Positions 25,601-37,440 of a stretch of 64,000 nucleotides of DNA are shown here, piece by piece. The stretch covers positions 62,001-126,000 of the forward strand of contig JBBHKE010001665.1 of assembly GCA_037447655.1 (NCBI GenBank), written 5' to 3'. A model generated the notes under the pieces. The model had not been told where the DNA came from. It saw only the letters and a program-made list of their open reading frames with translations, and did not search any database. The translations under genes and the position numbers were made by a program. Within the stretch, counting starts at the first letter, position 1; each line of letters opens with the position of its first letter. This stretch comes from Zygnema cylindricum. Its lineage: Eukaryota; Streptophyta; Zygnematophyceae; Zygnematales; Zygnemataceae.

Positions 25601-27312
25601 CGAAGCTATATTCAATTCAGGTTAGAGGACCCTTCATCCAGGAGCCTCAAAACTACGTCATTTGTCCATAGTTTATGTGTGAAAAGGTTGACACCCATTA
25701 CTATACGTGTATTATACCCGAAAAACCCGTATGATACTTATATAACACGTGGGAACCAGATACAGCGTTTCCACGTGTTTATGCATTTTGAATCGCAAAT
25801 GTGTTCATAATGGCAACGCCATGGGCACTTGGTCGCTGCTGTAAGCTATACAAGTTATCCCATGCACTCTTTGTTAACATTTGGATTCTTGCTACCTAAG
25901 TTCATAGAAAGGGTAATGGATTTTTAGCTTAAAAGTTACCAGCTTACTTAATAGCTTAGGGGATCGGATCTTGCAACCTGTTGTGGTTATCCATAGATTA
26001 CGGTGAGCACTTAAATTCTCTAAAATTTTTGGTTGCAATTGTACTATCAACTATCAAAATGGCATCTGTAAGAAAAAAAAACGCATTCTCACCATTTATT
26101 GGTTCACCAATGTACACATTATGTAAAGCTCCAAGGACAGCCTTTCACAAATTTAAGTGATAATGCTCATGTAGCACAGTGACCTTTGCCTACACAAATT
26201 AACATCTTACATAGGGAGACTCTTCATCACAATGTGTATTGTGGATCCAGTCCTGTCTTTCATCCTGGCAAAAGTAGTTGGACCATCTCCTGACGTGTAC
26301 GTGTCATGTAATCCAGTGGATATCGTACTGCACCACATTCTTTCGCTGCCCCAGGATTGGGGGCTGGTGAACAGCGAGAAACGCGTATTCTTCAAGGTTG
26401 TCGGTGGATTGGAAAAAATGGAGTTGAGATTAAAGGATCGCTCTCGTTTGCAGTTGAAGCAGATTTACGTTACAGCACTGTCGGTTTGCAGGTCTGTCTA
26501 TCTATCTGCCTATCTGTCTCTGTAACTTTGTCTCAAATGTAGAATCCCAGGGTTATTAGACAAAATTGAGTAACATTATGTGATTATTATTTTATCTGTG
26601 ATAATGCCTGCAACCAGAACTTTTATGTAGAAGCAACTTGCTTGCTGTGAACAGCTGAAATTAGTCATCATGTCTAAAAAGAAATGACATTAGTGACATT
26701 CAGATGTTTTCTTTACTGGCAGTATGAGGTTATCGCAATTATATGCACTCTCGAGAAATCGACGGAGGTTGCGGGAGGGCATGTTGTTGCCAGTATCGAC
26801 TACGAGAGTTTCGTTATGTATCGAGAAAGCTCCAATGCGGTTAGCTACACTGCCCATCGCTACTAGTGGTACTAACACTAATTCAGTTGCAGTTTTTTTT
26901 TACCAGAATAGTGTTGTTAACAGAATTCATGTGAGTGGATGATAAGCAGCCCCCCTTCCTTTGTTAAGTTATAATTTTACATTCTAATTTCGTTTCCAGC
27001 CTATTGATTCCTTTGCGCTAACAAGGATGGGCAATGTAGAGAAAATGCTGTCAGTGGAAGCTCAAATTTGAAAAAAACGTAAGAACATCACCGGAAGGTA
27101 TCAGAATACTGAGCACGTGTCTTGCATGTGTTCCATACTTGACTCGTATATTGTTATCTCTTATGTAAGTTTCAGGATTTTATAGCTGTCAAAGAGGGCA
27201 TGCTATTAAAATCAAAGAGGATAAAACAGATGCATCCATGCTTGAATTAGTTTGTGAGCCAGATAACATAAACAGGTAAATGCAAATGAAAGAAAATATG
27301 TGCATCTGTGAC

Positions 27313-27740
27313 CAATACATGTGAAAACATTTTTGAAAAGATGCAAACCGACAGGTAGACGAATTATATTATAATAGAATCTACAATTTCAAGTTTTTAA
27401 GCGAATGTAATTTCCTTATCCATGCAAATTTGGAAATACTCTTTAGCACTTTAAATTTTCTTGCCATCTCCTTGAATGACACAATCTCCCTCTTTATAAA
27501 ACATTTCTACTTATATGTACCTCATAGCACAGCAATACATGTGATAACGTATCTGAAAAGGTGCAAGCATGAGTGGAAAAATTATATAATAATAGAATCT
27601 ACAAACTTTTCAAGTTTTTAACCTTTTCCATGCAAATTTGGAAATCTCTTGAGCACTGGTGAATTTTCCTACCATCTCCTTGAAAGACACAATCTCCCTC
27701 TTTATAAATAATTTCTCCTTGTATGTACCTTATAGCACAC
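27313..27740. repeat. About 216-bp tandem duplication, right arm only
   Basis: Two diverged units each run from CAATACATGTGA through CATGCAAATTTGGAAAT and CACAATCTCCCTCTTTATAAA to TAGCAC. The left arm has a single copy (about 16445-16665). It lies in a GT92 intron. Confidence 0.7.
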
Positions 27741-28629
27741 CAGAAATCGGTCAACCACACGATATGCCACTTACTAATTATTTTGGAGAAATATATAACA
27801 GGTCACAGGGGATTCTGTCGAATCTGGTAGGCCCTATAAGTACCAGCTGGCATACTGCAGTGCTGCCTACCATAGTCACATGGTTCCCCGACACGTAAGT
27901 TTCTACTCCTCTAACCAATTGGCATATGAACATAGGCTTGTTTTACTCTTTGTGTAACCTACATATCATGGTGTTTGTTGGAAGCCAAGTGGGAGTCATT
28001 GACTTTTTGAGATGGAGTTTTGTGACTCATATGTTTTTTCATATCAGGAAATCTATATTCAGCTTATTCACACTCTGTGTGAGATAGAAATCGGAAAAGG
28101 ATAACAGAATGTAGTACATTAATAGTCATCGTTATGGTGTACTTCCATCATGAAATAACAGATATTATGTGATTACGAAGTTTTGAAATTTTGTACAGGA
28201 TAAAACCATGAGTGAAATCCACAGGCGTAAGACAAAAAAAAAAATCAGAAATCAGATCATTCGACAGCAGGTATTTTGTCCTTACAGTTTAGGTTTCTCT
28301 CGCAGGTACAAGAAATGTTAGACTATCATCGGATACGATTCTCTGTTGATCACTTTTATTTGTATGATTCTGGCGCCATAAATGACGAATTTCAAGAGAT
28401 GTTGAAGCCCTATGTGGATGCCGGACTCGTAACAGTGACGGATATGAAAGAGGTGAACATTTACAGCTTGAAGAAACATGGGCAGGTAAGCAAAAGTATT
28501 ATCCTGTGCATGGAAAGTGAAGTCGTACTTACAATCATCAACATTAAAAGAAAGAGATAACATTGAGCTGGAAATTTGGCATTGTTTCATATCAACATTT
28601 GTGATGCTTGTGATAGTGAAAGTCCATAC

Positions 28630-28794
28630 TACACCACCCATTGTTAATGAGTTAATAACAGTAATGCGGTTAGTGTTAAGGGAGTGGACTATTATCGGCC
28701 ACGTCTCTTTGCACTAAATTAGTATTATGCATTCTATTTTCACATCTACATGAACAATTCCTTTTCTATTTTTTAATAGCGATGGGCGGTGTTC
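28630..28794. mobile_element. MITE shared by both palindrome arms (right copy)
   Basis: Starts TACACCACCCATTGTTAAT and ends TTTAATAGCGATGGGCGGTG. It corresponds to 14470-14659 in the left arm. Confidence 0.6.
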
Positions 28795-30800
28795 TGTTAT
28801 AGTCCACATTGAAAACGGCAGAGGTCATTTCTTTTCACTGAAACTGAAATTACATCAGCATCAACATGAACCTTGACAAGGACATGGACATTGGGACAAA
28901 GATAGACAACATGACCAAAATCCTGTCAAAGGCAGCAAGCGGCGATAAATTATAGATCACACTGATATTGCTACACATCATTTGTCCATTAGAGAATCAC
29001 ATGTGAACGTGCATTGGTTTATTTCTTTCTTTTCAAACTCAATGTTTCTCCCGGTCATTGACTGAGGAACTATCGGCGATGAAGTTTCACACCAGTAACA
29101 ATTCCACATCTGTAATAATAATGACAGTTTTTTTTTTCTAACATTGGCCATTTTATTTATTAATTCACCCGGATTCTGCAGGCAGTGGGTTAACATTACT
29201 CGTTGTACTTTATAAGATAACATGCATTTTTTAACAAGATTTATAAGCCTGTAAGACTTTTAGCACGCTGAGATGTTCTCTCAACAAATTCAGAATAGCA
29301 TCACTAAATTGAGATTCAGGTGCATATTGTCATAACTCTAACAGAACTTCATGTGGTGTTTTCCTATGGGGAGGGGGGAGGAGGGTGGTTATTGTTTTAC
29401 AGCCTTTGGCTATTGCAGATTGTCTGTACCGTTCACGCATCAATGCCAAATGGATATTTTTTGGCGATGCTGATGAGTAAGAATCTTACCATTTTGAACC
29501 GAATTATGCAATATATTTATAAAGCATCAAACTCCTGACTGTAAAAATACTTATGAAGTGATGTGGTGCAGTTGCCTCTTTAATGCGTCACTTTATGTAG
29601 TTGGAATATACTCAGAAATAGGTTACATATTTTGTGAAGTTCAAAGCTTACATATCTAAAAGCTTTTGCAGATACTTCAATCCGGTTCCCCCAAATACTT
29701 TGCAAAGTCTATTGACTAAGTATGAAGATCAACCTTGGCTAAGCCACCAAGCTTACACTTGGGATATCCATTCTTGTAAAAGCAAAACCTCAGAAGATGA
29801 ATTTATGGTGGAGAGAATGGTGGTTAGAGACAAAAAACCTTTTTGTCGTCGATCATCGGTGGCCAACTGTGCCGGATGGATCGGGCATCGAAAACTTTTT
29901 GTCAATCCTCGAAAAGTGAGTAGCGTCTTCCTAAACGATTGATCTGCATAATTCATGTATTTTGGAAAAAAACAAACAAAACAAACGAAGAAAAATGCTG
30001 TTGGACATTGCATTAGAAAACATGATCTTAATAGCCAGCTTTGATTTGATTGTGATGTCACCTTGTATTTAACGGGGAAAAAAAGAAAGAAAGAACATCA
30101 CGAAGAGCAAGAAAGAGAGAGAAGGATATTCTCAGCCTTGTGATAGGGAGAGGAATGTTGGTAACATGTTTTTTTCTGGAGAGGGATATTTTTCCAGGTA
30201 GAATTACCAAGCACTCATGATATAAATGACGGTCCCCCCGGCATTGACCTAGACCCTCTGACCGAGGCCCATCATAACCATTATCGAGGCCTTGGTGGTT
30301 TGAGATTTCAATTGAAGATTTGTGACCGGCCAATGGAAGTAAACGAGACTACACAGATATTAAACGAAGAAATGCGCGACATTGTACGCCTTGTAAGGCA
30401 GTGTCCTCGGTTTAGCTCAAAGGTATGGAAACTGGTATAATTGGAAATAAGTATGTAAGAGAAAAGGTTGAATGTGATGTGCGAGCTTATGGTATAGGTA
30501 ATCTACTGGTAAAATCAGCCTCGTCGTTTGGAACTAAATTAAAATTAATAACAGTAATATAAACCCCAGGGTAAGTTCTTTACTCTAATAGCGATTCATC
30601 GTAGCAAAACTGACTTTCAGTCTCGATTAATGTTCAGTGAAAGCACCCTTTGCACGAACTACACAACTAATTAACTGGCAATACTGGAGTAATCTGGTAC
30701 TCGTACAGAAAAACCATACAATTTTTTAGCGATTGCATTTTTCTGTACGATTATGATGATCACTGGCCAGTATCGCTAGTAATAGCGTACGTGTAATTAC

Positions 30801-31921
30801 CCTGTAAGACAGGTTTTAACTTTCTCCATTTGATGTATAGTATCCACCCTAAATTAAAATTTGTTGAATCCATTCTAAATCCAAAATGTATAGAATCCAC
30901 ACCAAATTCAAAATGTATAAGAACTAAATCCAAATTCCCTATAACTCTGGCTTCACATCATTCGCTTTTCACCAAATCCCCTCACATAAGGTCATGATCC
31001 TTATCAGTTATCTCGGAAACGACGTTCTGTAAAGCTTATTGATTTTGTTGACTTTCTTTCTGTTGACATCCAGGACTGCTTTGAGGCTTTGCAATCAGAG
31101 CATGGGAGAATCACCAGCAACAGCTCATCGTGACTTTGATGTACAAATGCCGTTGATAATCAATTCCCACTCATTTTCATTTTATTTTTGTCTGTGAATT
31201 TCTAAAGAATTTGCAGAAAACGCAAATTCTTTCCGATGAAAACAAATAACATAACATTGTTTTTGATGACGTTATGTTTGATCCTGGGCCCAGGAGAAAG
31301 GATAAAAGTATTGGTTGATTATTGAGTTTCCAAGTTATTCCCTAGTCAAAAAATCCCAGTAATGCGCCTGTTAGTACGTTGCAATTGATTATCCTTGTCG
31401 GCAATTGCAGTCAAACAACATGATGAATATAAGGTTGTGGCAGTTGTGAATTTTGAAAGGGTTCTTGATGTATATTTTTTAAATTTTCCTCAAATCTAAT
31501 TTATCTCTTAGAAAAAAATTCGATCTTGTCATGTTGTTCCTTTTATAATGCTGCAAAACATAATATATTACTAGCTGATTCTTCGGTCAGCTAAATACAG
31601 TATGTTTGTTATGGATAGGACTTTCTGAAAAGGCGATATGGCCTCAAGCCTCGCAGTAATTCAAATTTTATCCTCATTACCAATTTATTCACAGGACTTT
31701 ACTTACAACATTGTACTCGCGTGTTTCTCTGTTCGATATTCAAGGAATTAAGATAGACGATACGAACTTTCCAACCTTGATTGCTTAGATACTGACAAAC
31801 TGTAACGTGATCTGAGACAATTATCATCTCATCTATTTTCCACCAGAGTAGTATTGTAGAACATTGTAAAGAAGACATGATAAGATTACAACGACCTTCG
31901 AGTCATGTGGACATATAAGTG
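30801..31921. other. Stretch without recognisable gene
   Basis: AT-rich. Four short CCAAATTnAAAATGTAT-like blocks occur at about 30850-30930. Nothing else identified. Confidence 0.4.
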
Positions 31922-32043
31922 TATTCTGTCAAACTTCATAAAGTTACTCGGATACTATCTGGAATTGTTTCGACTGTTAAAATATTCTGTCAAACTTCAT
32001 AAAATTGCTCGGATACTATCTGGAATTGTTTCGACTGTTGAAA
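31922..32043. repeat. 61-bp tandem duplication
   Basis: Two adjacent copies of a unit beginning TATTCTGTCAAACTTCATAA and ending TTTCGACTGTT, with a few differences. Confidence 0.85.
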
Positions 32044-32226
32044 CACTCAACACAAGAAGAAATCTCACTACTGGGAAAAACTTTCGCACTGCCGGGATTG
32101 ACAGGAAGTAGAAGTTATATCAACAAGCTATGTGAAACCATTTCTTTAAAAAACACCATTATCGATAGCAAGAAATAGGGCCAGCAGTTCTTACAGCCTT
32201 TGCCAACAACTTTTCATACCCTATTC

Positions 32227-32696
32227 CGGAGCTCGCAATCGGGTACCCGAATCCGTACCCGACCGTTATCCAACCACCCGCGTCGGATCCGGAACAGATT
32301 CGGGTACCAACAAATTTTGGGGGCCGGTCGGATTCGGGGGGGTGATTCAAAAAAAAAAAAAAAAAAATCGGTTACGGTCGGGTAAGCAAAAAACGAAAAA
32401 AATTGAAGGTTTTGTACTGTCCATACTATCTAACATTATTGTACTTTCTACTCTTGGTATCGTGGAAGGTATGAGGGAGATGTACCATTGATTTTGTACA
32501 TATTCGGGTACGGGCGAGTATGGGTAGTCGCGAGAAATCGAGTTTCGATTAACTTTATTTTCGTAAAACACATATCGGACAACGGTTAACAATTTAGGAG
32601 CGTGACATAACCCGGCCGGGTATCGGGTGTTCAGATTTTAAAAAACAAAAAGTTGTCGGTTTCGGGTATCTAAAATTTTAACTTTTGCGACCTCTG
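32227..32696. mobile_element. 470-bp hAT-type MITE
   Basis: Termini CGGAGCTCGCAA and CAGAGGTCGCAA are inverted. Flanks CCCTATTC (32219-32226) and CTCTATTC (32697-32704) match at 7 of 8 bases, consistent with an 8-bp hAT target duplication. The interior is rich in CGGGTACCCG-like motifs and has a poly-A run. Relatives are at 32971-33246, 51828-52022 and 52023-53330. Confidence 0.7.
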
Positions 32697-32970
32697 CTCT
32701 ATTCCCACCAAAGACCACATTTTTTTCCGTGTCTGATAATTTCGCGAAATCGTCGGAATATCGTTAGAGCAGACGATGCCCACCGTGGTTTCGTTCAGAT
32801 TGCCTGACTGTAAAAATTTGTAAGCAATGCCGTACTTGATGACGCTGTCAAGTCTGGCCTAAGAAAGACGGTCACGAATTTCAACCGCACAATTAATAAA
32901 CAATCAAAGGGAGAACTATAAGTACAACAAAAGAATTAAAACTACAGTATTGTACTGTACTATACATCAA

Positions 32971-33246
32971 AGGTCGCAAAAGTCAAAATTTTAGAAACCC
33001 GAAACAGAGGTCGCAAACTGTTACCCGAAACCGTAACCGACCGTTACCCTGCCACCCGCGTCGGTTCCGAAACGGATTCGGGTGCCATATTTGGACGGCT
33101 GGGCGGATTCGGGCGGGTGATTCACAAAAAAGAAAAAAATCGGTTACAATGGGGTAAGCAAAAAACGAAAAAAAAATGAAGGTTTTGTACTGTCCATACT
33201 ATCCAACATTATTGTACTTTATACTCTTGGCATCGTGGAAGTACGT
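32971..33246. mobile_element. Partial relative of the 470-bp hAT-type MITE
   Basis: Begins AGGTCGCAAAAGTCAAAATT, then carries a second AGAGGTCGCAA terminus followed by ACCCGAAACCGTAACCGACC and continues through the poly-A and ATTGTACTTT blocks. It appears to be two truncated or recombined copies. Confidence 0.55.
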
Positions 33247-33814
33247 GACATCATGATTAGCGTCGTGTAATAGGGTTACAGAATGGAAGCAGAGTTGAGA
33301 AGTTGTTGTAGTTGCGATGTCAGATCAGACTAGCGCAGCATAGCAGCATAGCAACGCAGTATAGCAACAAGGCAATACAACTTAGCAGCATAGCAACTTA
33401 GCAAAATGTAGAATGTACTGTATAGTTCTAGAACCTAGTGTGGATAGGGTGCAATTAATGAAGAGTGTCCACGTGTACATAGTTGACCAGTTGTAGTACC
33501 GGATTGACTAGCAAGTAACTAGTTTAAATAGTGGGTAGACTTAGTGAAAAGAGACTCTTTTGCAAGTAGACTTCTGACAGCGTGCATTCAATCTTGTAAT
33601 CTCTTCCTGATTAATAAAGCTCCAGCTTTCCCTTATGTACACTGTGTGACCTTACTGTTGCTACGAGTGAATCTCTGGGAATATTGCGCTGTGCATCGTG
33701 GACGTGGTGTCTGGGTTACTCTTTTACACGTCGCAAATCTGACACAGTACTAACACTATTCATTTTGCAAATCTTAGTGTAAGATAAGGGTCGCAAATCG
33801 TACTCTATTGAAAA
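33247..33814. other. Stretch without recognisable gene
   Basis: Contains a degenerate AGCAGCATAGCAAC tandem tract at about 33333-33405. No coding exon recognised. Confidence 0.4.
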
Positions 33815-34085
33815 GTGTTAATCATCCACTTTATACTGTGTTTCCAGATATATGTCAAATTACAATGTCAATATCACGCGACAGATCGTAATTATTGGCT
33901 TACTCATACGTCGTACATTATTGCAAAGTGTTATTTGTGGATTTTATACAGTGTTTCCAAAAAATGTATCAAATTATTATGTCAATTTCACGCGACATGC
34001 ATAATTATTGGTTAATAAATCAATGGAAATCAAATTATTACGTTAATTTCCCACGACAAATCTTACTTATTGGCTCACTCACATG
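33815..34085. repeat. Three diverged tandem units of about 110 bp
   Basis: Each unit contains TCAAATTAnnATGTnAAT, CACGCGACA (or CCCACGACA) and TAATTATTGGnTnA. The third is partial. Confidence 0.6.
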
Positions 34086-34455
34086 ATTCAAACAATAAAT
34101 TGATAAATTGAATTGCTATTTAAGTTAGAGAAACTTGACCACAATTCAAACTAAACCTAGTCATACACCAAAATACAAAAAAACATCCTCGCTTCCCTTA
34201 AAACTAAAATCCAAAACGAACTACAAATGTCAAAAAATGGTGAAATTACTCTGTATTATCTAGTGAAAGAAAGTAGGGCCACTTCAAGTTGTTGGAAAAA
34301 ATTTGAACATGTCTATGAAGCTAAAACATCAAACAAAAACATGGTAAAGGGGTGGAGGTTTTGTGGCTTGTAATACATGTTTCATAGTTAATCAATACAA
34401 GTTAACAAACGGTACTTCAAAAACTACTAAATAAACGCCTGTTACATGGGCATGG

Positions 34456-34925
34456 ACCGTGTCCTGTTTTATCATGCCCCTTTATCATGCCCCTTTATCA
34501 TGCGCATGGACCGTGTCCTGTTTATCAAAACGTCTTAGTACTGTTGTACTATTCAAGTCGTCTGTACGGATATTTGTAGACGCGACCCAAATCAACACAA
34601 CGATTGACAAAAAATCGAGCAAAGAATTTATGACACGAAATTGTACTTGTTGAAAAAGACCGCTAGATTTTGAACAGCCAGCATCCTACAACCGTTTGGT
34701 CACGAACGCAGGATTGATGGTTGAAAACTATTTAGTGCACGTGGCGGCTTTATCTTAATTCATTGACAAGATCGAGCAGCCAAGATGTGACGGTCAATAA
34801 CGATTGCCGAGGGAGTACTTTGAAAGTTACTCGTTTGCCGACGTAGGCCGAGGGACAAAGCTACCCGTTTGCTGACGTAGGCCGAGGAACAAAGTTACCC
34901 GTTCGGTGACGTCGGCCGGGGGACA
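34456..34925. repeat. Short direct repeats including a three-unit ~35-bp tandem array
   Basis: At 34456-34530 ATGGACCGTGTCCTGTTT occurs twice around TTTATCATGCCCC repeats. At about 34828-34925 three units of TACTCGTTTGCCGACGTAGG-type sequence occur head to tail. The rest of 34086-35393 shows no gene. Confidence 0.6.
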
Positions 34926-35393
34926 CGCCATTTACGGGTGCAGACGAACAGAAAGTCGGCCTATTTAAAGATTTTTAAACGGAGCACCAAAGGTATATTA
35001 TTTGTATAAAGATTAGCACTCACACATGTTCAACATTCACACATGTTTTAACGGCTTTCAAAAATTGTTTGACCACATTTGAAATGTCCTATTTTGATGT
35101 TTTGGAAAATCGTTGCGTTGTTCTAACCGACATTGGCACTCACATGTGTGTGGTTAAAGGTCCACCAAGTATGTTTACTTGGATACCTTGAGCAGACCAT
35201 AAAATTGCTACAATCGTGACAACGCTTTTGAACAAGAGCGGAACTTCCGGAAAATAATAATACGATGTGCAAGTACATGAATTGTTTGTCAAATTGACGC
35301 TTGTAAATCATTGGTCACGTTTTTCAAACTGAGTAATTTACAAAATCTTTTGAAAACACTTCAAAACAAGAAAATGCAACACGGTGGAATTCT

Positions 35394-36027
35394 TTGCTTG
35401 AAATGCTTAAGAGTATTTACGATGCATTTAATGAGATAAGAACAATCGCTCAAGCAACAAATAAATTGATACTTTTTGCTTGTATCGATAAGACTCATCT
35501 TACCGAACTTATACGATTTTTGGAAAGGTTTCAAAAAGCGACACTAAAGTTGAAGAAGTTCAAAGAACCAACTTTACATTTGGTTATGTTTGAACTATCG
35601 TCTCTCCGTAGCCAGTGTAAGGAAAGAAAATTATCTTACAATGACGGTGAAAAACAATGCCCCACCGAATCACCAAACTTACAAAAATTGAAAGAACTTT
35701 TTATGAAATTTGCACAACCGAAGTGGGGCCTTCACGAGTATCATATTGTCGTGGCTCTTTTAGATCCCCGACAAAAACAAAAGGCTTGAAATAATTGGGG
35801 TATCAAAAACCGAAATTGAAAGCTCGAGGGTCAAACTTCGAGAACTCGCAAACGACCTCGGTGATGACGCTGATTTCGGTAATCCTCAACATATAACGTT
35901 GCAAAGTATGGACAATTTCCACAACTTTCTAGGTGAGAGCGATGAGGAATTCGAGGATGTTATTACCACCGACAAAAAAACGCTCGTTAATGATGAATTG
36001 AAATGTTACTTTTTTTTATAATTAACC
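35394..36027 (+). pseudogene. hAT transposase fragment (upstream part, interrupted by the Ty3/gypsy element)
   Basis: hAT transposases catalyse cut-and-paste transposition. The first frame reads RFLERFQKATLKLKKFKEPT and continues to a conserved LDPRQKQK, typical of the central/C-terminal region of plant Ac-like transposases. A frameshift follows, after which the coding sense continues (FGVSKTEIESSRVKLREL ... DELKCYF). No N-terminal BED finger or catalytic region was recognised upstream, so the copy is truncated. Coding sense resumes at 50738, on the far side of the 14.7-kb retroelement. Confidence 0.75.
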
Positions 36028-37315
36028 TGTCAAGCTCGTGTGCATTCTCTGCACAATTATACTACCAGGATTTCCGGGGCCTTGTTCCACCCTGTACGGA
36101 CCCCAGCGTACAGAGAAGGGGAGGACAACCAGTCAGATCAGATCCTTGTATTCTCACCTAGGAGCACAACGCAATTTAGTTCACCTCAAACGGAGGACGA
36201 ACAGCGGAGTTACTCTGTTGCAACGGTGGCGGCTCCATGACATGGCATATGTACTATGTAGCTCTAGTGGAGGGGTACATTGTGGAAAGCCACGTAACCT
36301 TTGGGGTTGTCTTGTAGATCCCAACAGACGGGCAGACCATGTATTACTTTGGGTCAGAGTCAGGCGGTTTCAAGTCAAATCAGGACCTTGTTTCCTATTA
36401 GTGTACCATACCTTTTGCCGCAAATCCAGTCGGAGCCGGTCGCCTAAATTTTTTCCCTAAGAGTAGTACATACTATTTTGTCTTATGTCAATACGATAAC
36501 AATTGCTAGCCGCTGATTGGCTTCTGGCATTGCTTTGACTTTGCACAATTGCTAGCTGGTGATTGGCTTCTGGCAATGCTTTGACTTTGCACAATTGCTA
36601 GCCGCTGATTAGCTTCTGGCATTGCTTTGACTTTGGCCCCTGCTGTAGGAAAAACTGTGATGTATAAGGCACTTGGGGCCGTGACTTTGGCCCCTGCTGT
36701 AGGATGTGATGTATAAGGCACTTGGGGCCGAAGGAGACAGGTTGTTTTTCAGTACTGTCTCCTGATAAAAACCTTAGAAATTCTACCAAACCTTCTTTGG
36801 GAGAACCTTTATTGTTATGTGATTGTGACCCTATTGCCATCTTGGTTTGCATTTGTCCTTTGTGGAAATCATAGTTCGGTTGGGTAGTTGGCACTATCTT
36901 TCCAGTTTGGGCGATTTGGGGCTTGTGGCTGTTTGATTCGAGAGGGGTCTTTTTGGTTCCGATTTGCGGAAACCGAAGAGTTAAGGAGTAAATTACCTGT
37001 TTCGGTGTCTTCAAGAGAGATTTCGTCTCCTCTTTTTGTCAGCGTTCCTTTTGGGGGTATGTTAAGCTCGCTTGCTATTATTCTTAATCCTTTATTTATC
37101 TCTATTTTTCTAGGGCAAGGTGATATTGTTAATTCTGAAACAGCTTATTATTCTTTTATTTTTCCGTTATTCTGCGTTGGAGTGTCTTTGTTCTCTCTTT
37201 GGTAGTCCTTTTTGGGCTTCGGTTGCATTTCAGCCGGGGTCAAATGCCAAAATCTTTTGGACTAGAACAATGGGTTTTGAGGGAATATTTGTTAGACTTC
37301 CAGCGAACCAGCACA
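36028..37315 (+). repeat. 5' LTR (segment a only)
   Basis: Matches 49292-50489. It contains three tandem ~48-bp units (CAATTGCTAGCCGCTGATTG...) at about 36500-36645 and two ~54-bp units (GACTTTGGCCCCTGCTGTAG...) at about 36629-36730, where the 3' copy has one of each. It lacks the 241-bp segment b that precedes segment a at the 3' end. Confidence 0.85.
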
Positions 37316-37440
37316 GTACTGAAAATCCACCTGTCTCCTTCAAATTAGAGGGGATAGGAGCTTCAAATTTTGGGAACCTCAATTTTTGAGAGGAGTTAGG
37401 GTTCTCTTTTCCGACAATTTTTTCTTTTAGCCGTCACTCG

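Larger units (their letters stand above)
23968..30440 (+). pseudogene. GT92 (DUF23) glycosyltransferase, right-arm copy, one frameshift
   Basis: Exons: about 23968-24060 (tentative and decayed), 24213-24254 (hydrophobic anchor), 24817-25155, 25499-25620, 26317-26491, 26723-26839, 27000-27164, 27802-27894, 28306-28485, 29419-29476, 29672-29915 and 30198-30440 (TAA). Phases agree from 24817 to 26839 and from 29419 to the stop. GT92 landmarks are KYQLAYCSAAYHSH, LDYHRIRFSVDHFYLYDSG, PYVDAGLVTV, KHGQ, DCLYRSRINAKWIFFGDADE and AHHNHYRGL. The DADE motif is the expected metal/nucleotide-sugar site. The 27000-27164 exon carries one extra base, and a TGA after METQI/VEAQI-equivalent codons interrupts it, whereas the left copy reads through there. 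The last exon, broken in the left copy, is intact here. Product would be a Golgi membrane enzyme; function of this copy is doubtful unless that exon is skipped. Confidence 0.75.
23425..30800. repeat. Right arm of large imperfect palindrome
   Basis: Inverted counterpart of 12390-20745, diverged by substitutions and many small indels. Arm-specific features include a roughly 216-bp tandem duplication (27313-27740). Homology extends about 400 bp past the GT92 stop on the outer side, including a small GTACAGAAAA/TTTTCTGTAC inverted repeat near 30680-30790. Confidence 0.9.

Noticed and set aside
14600-30600. Possibility that the two GT92 regions are one gene read from both strands or an assembly duplication
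   Set aside because: Arms differ by many substitutions, arm-specific MITEs and indels, so they are two real, diverged copies and not one sequence assembled twice.
34828-34925. Three tandem CCGACGTAGG-type units as a CRISPR-like or regulatory array
   Set aside because: Units are directly adjacent without unique spacers and lie far from any intact gene; treated as an ordinary tandem repeat.
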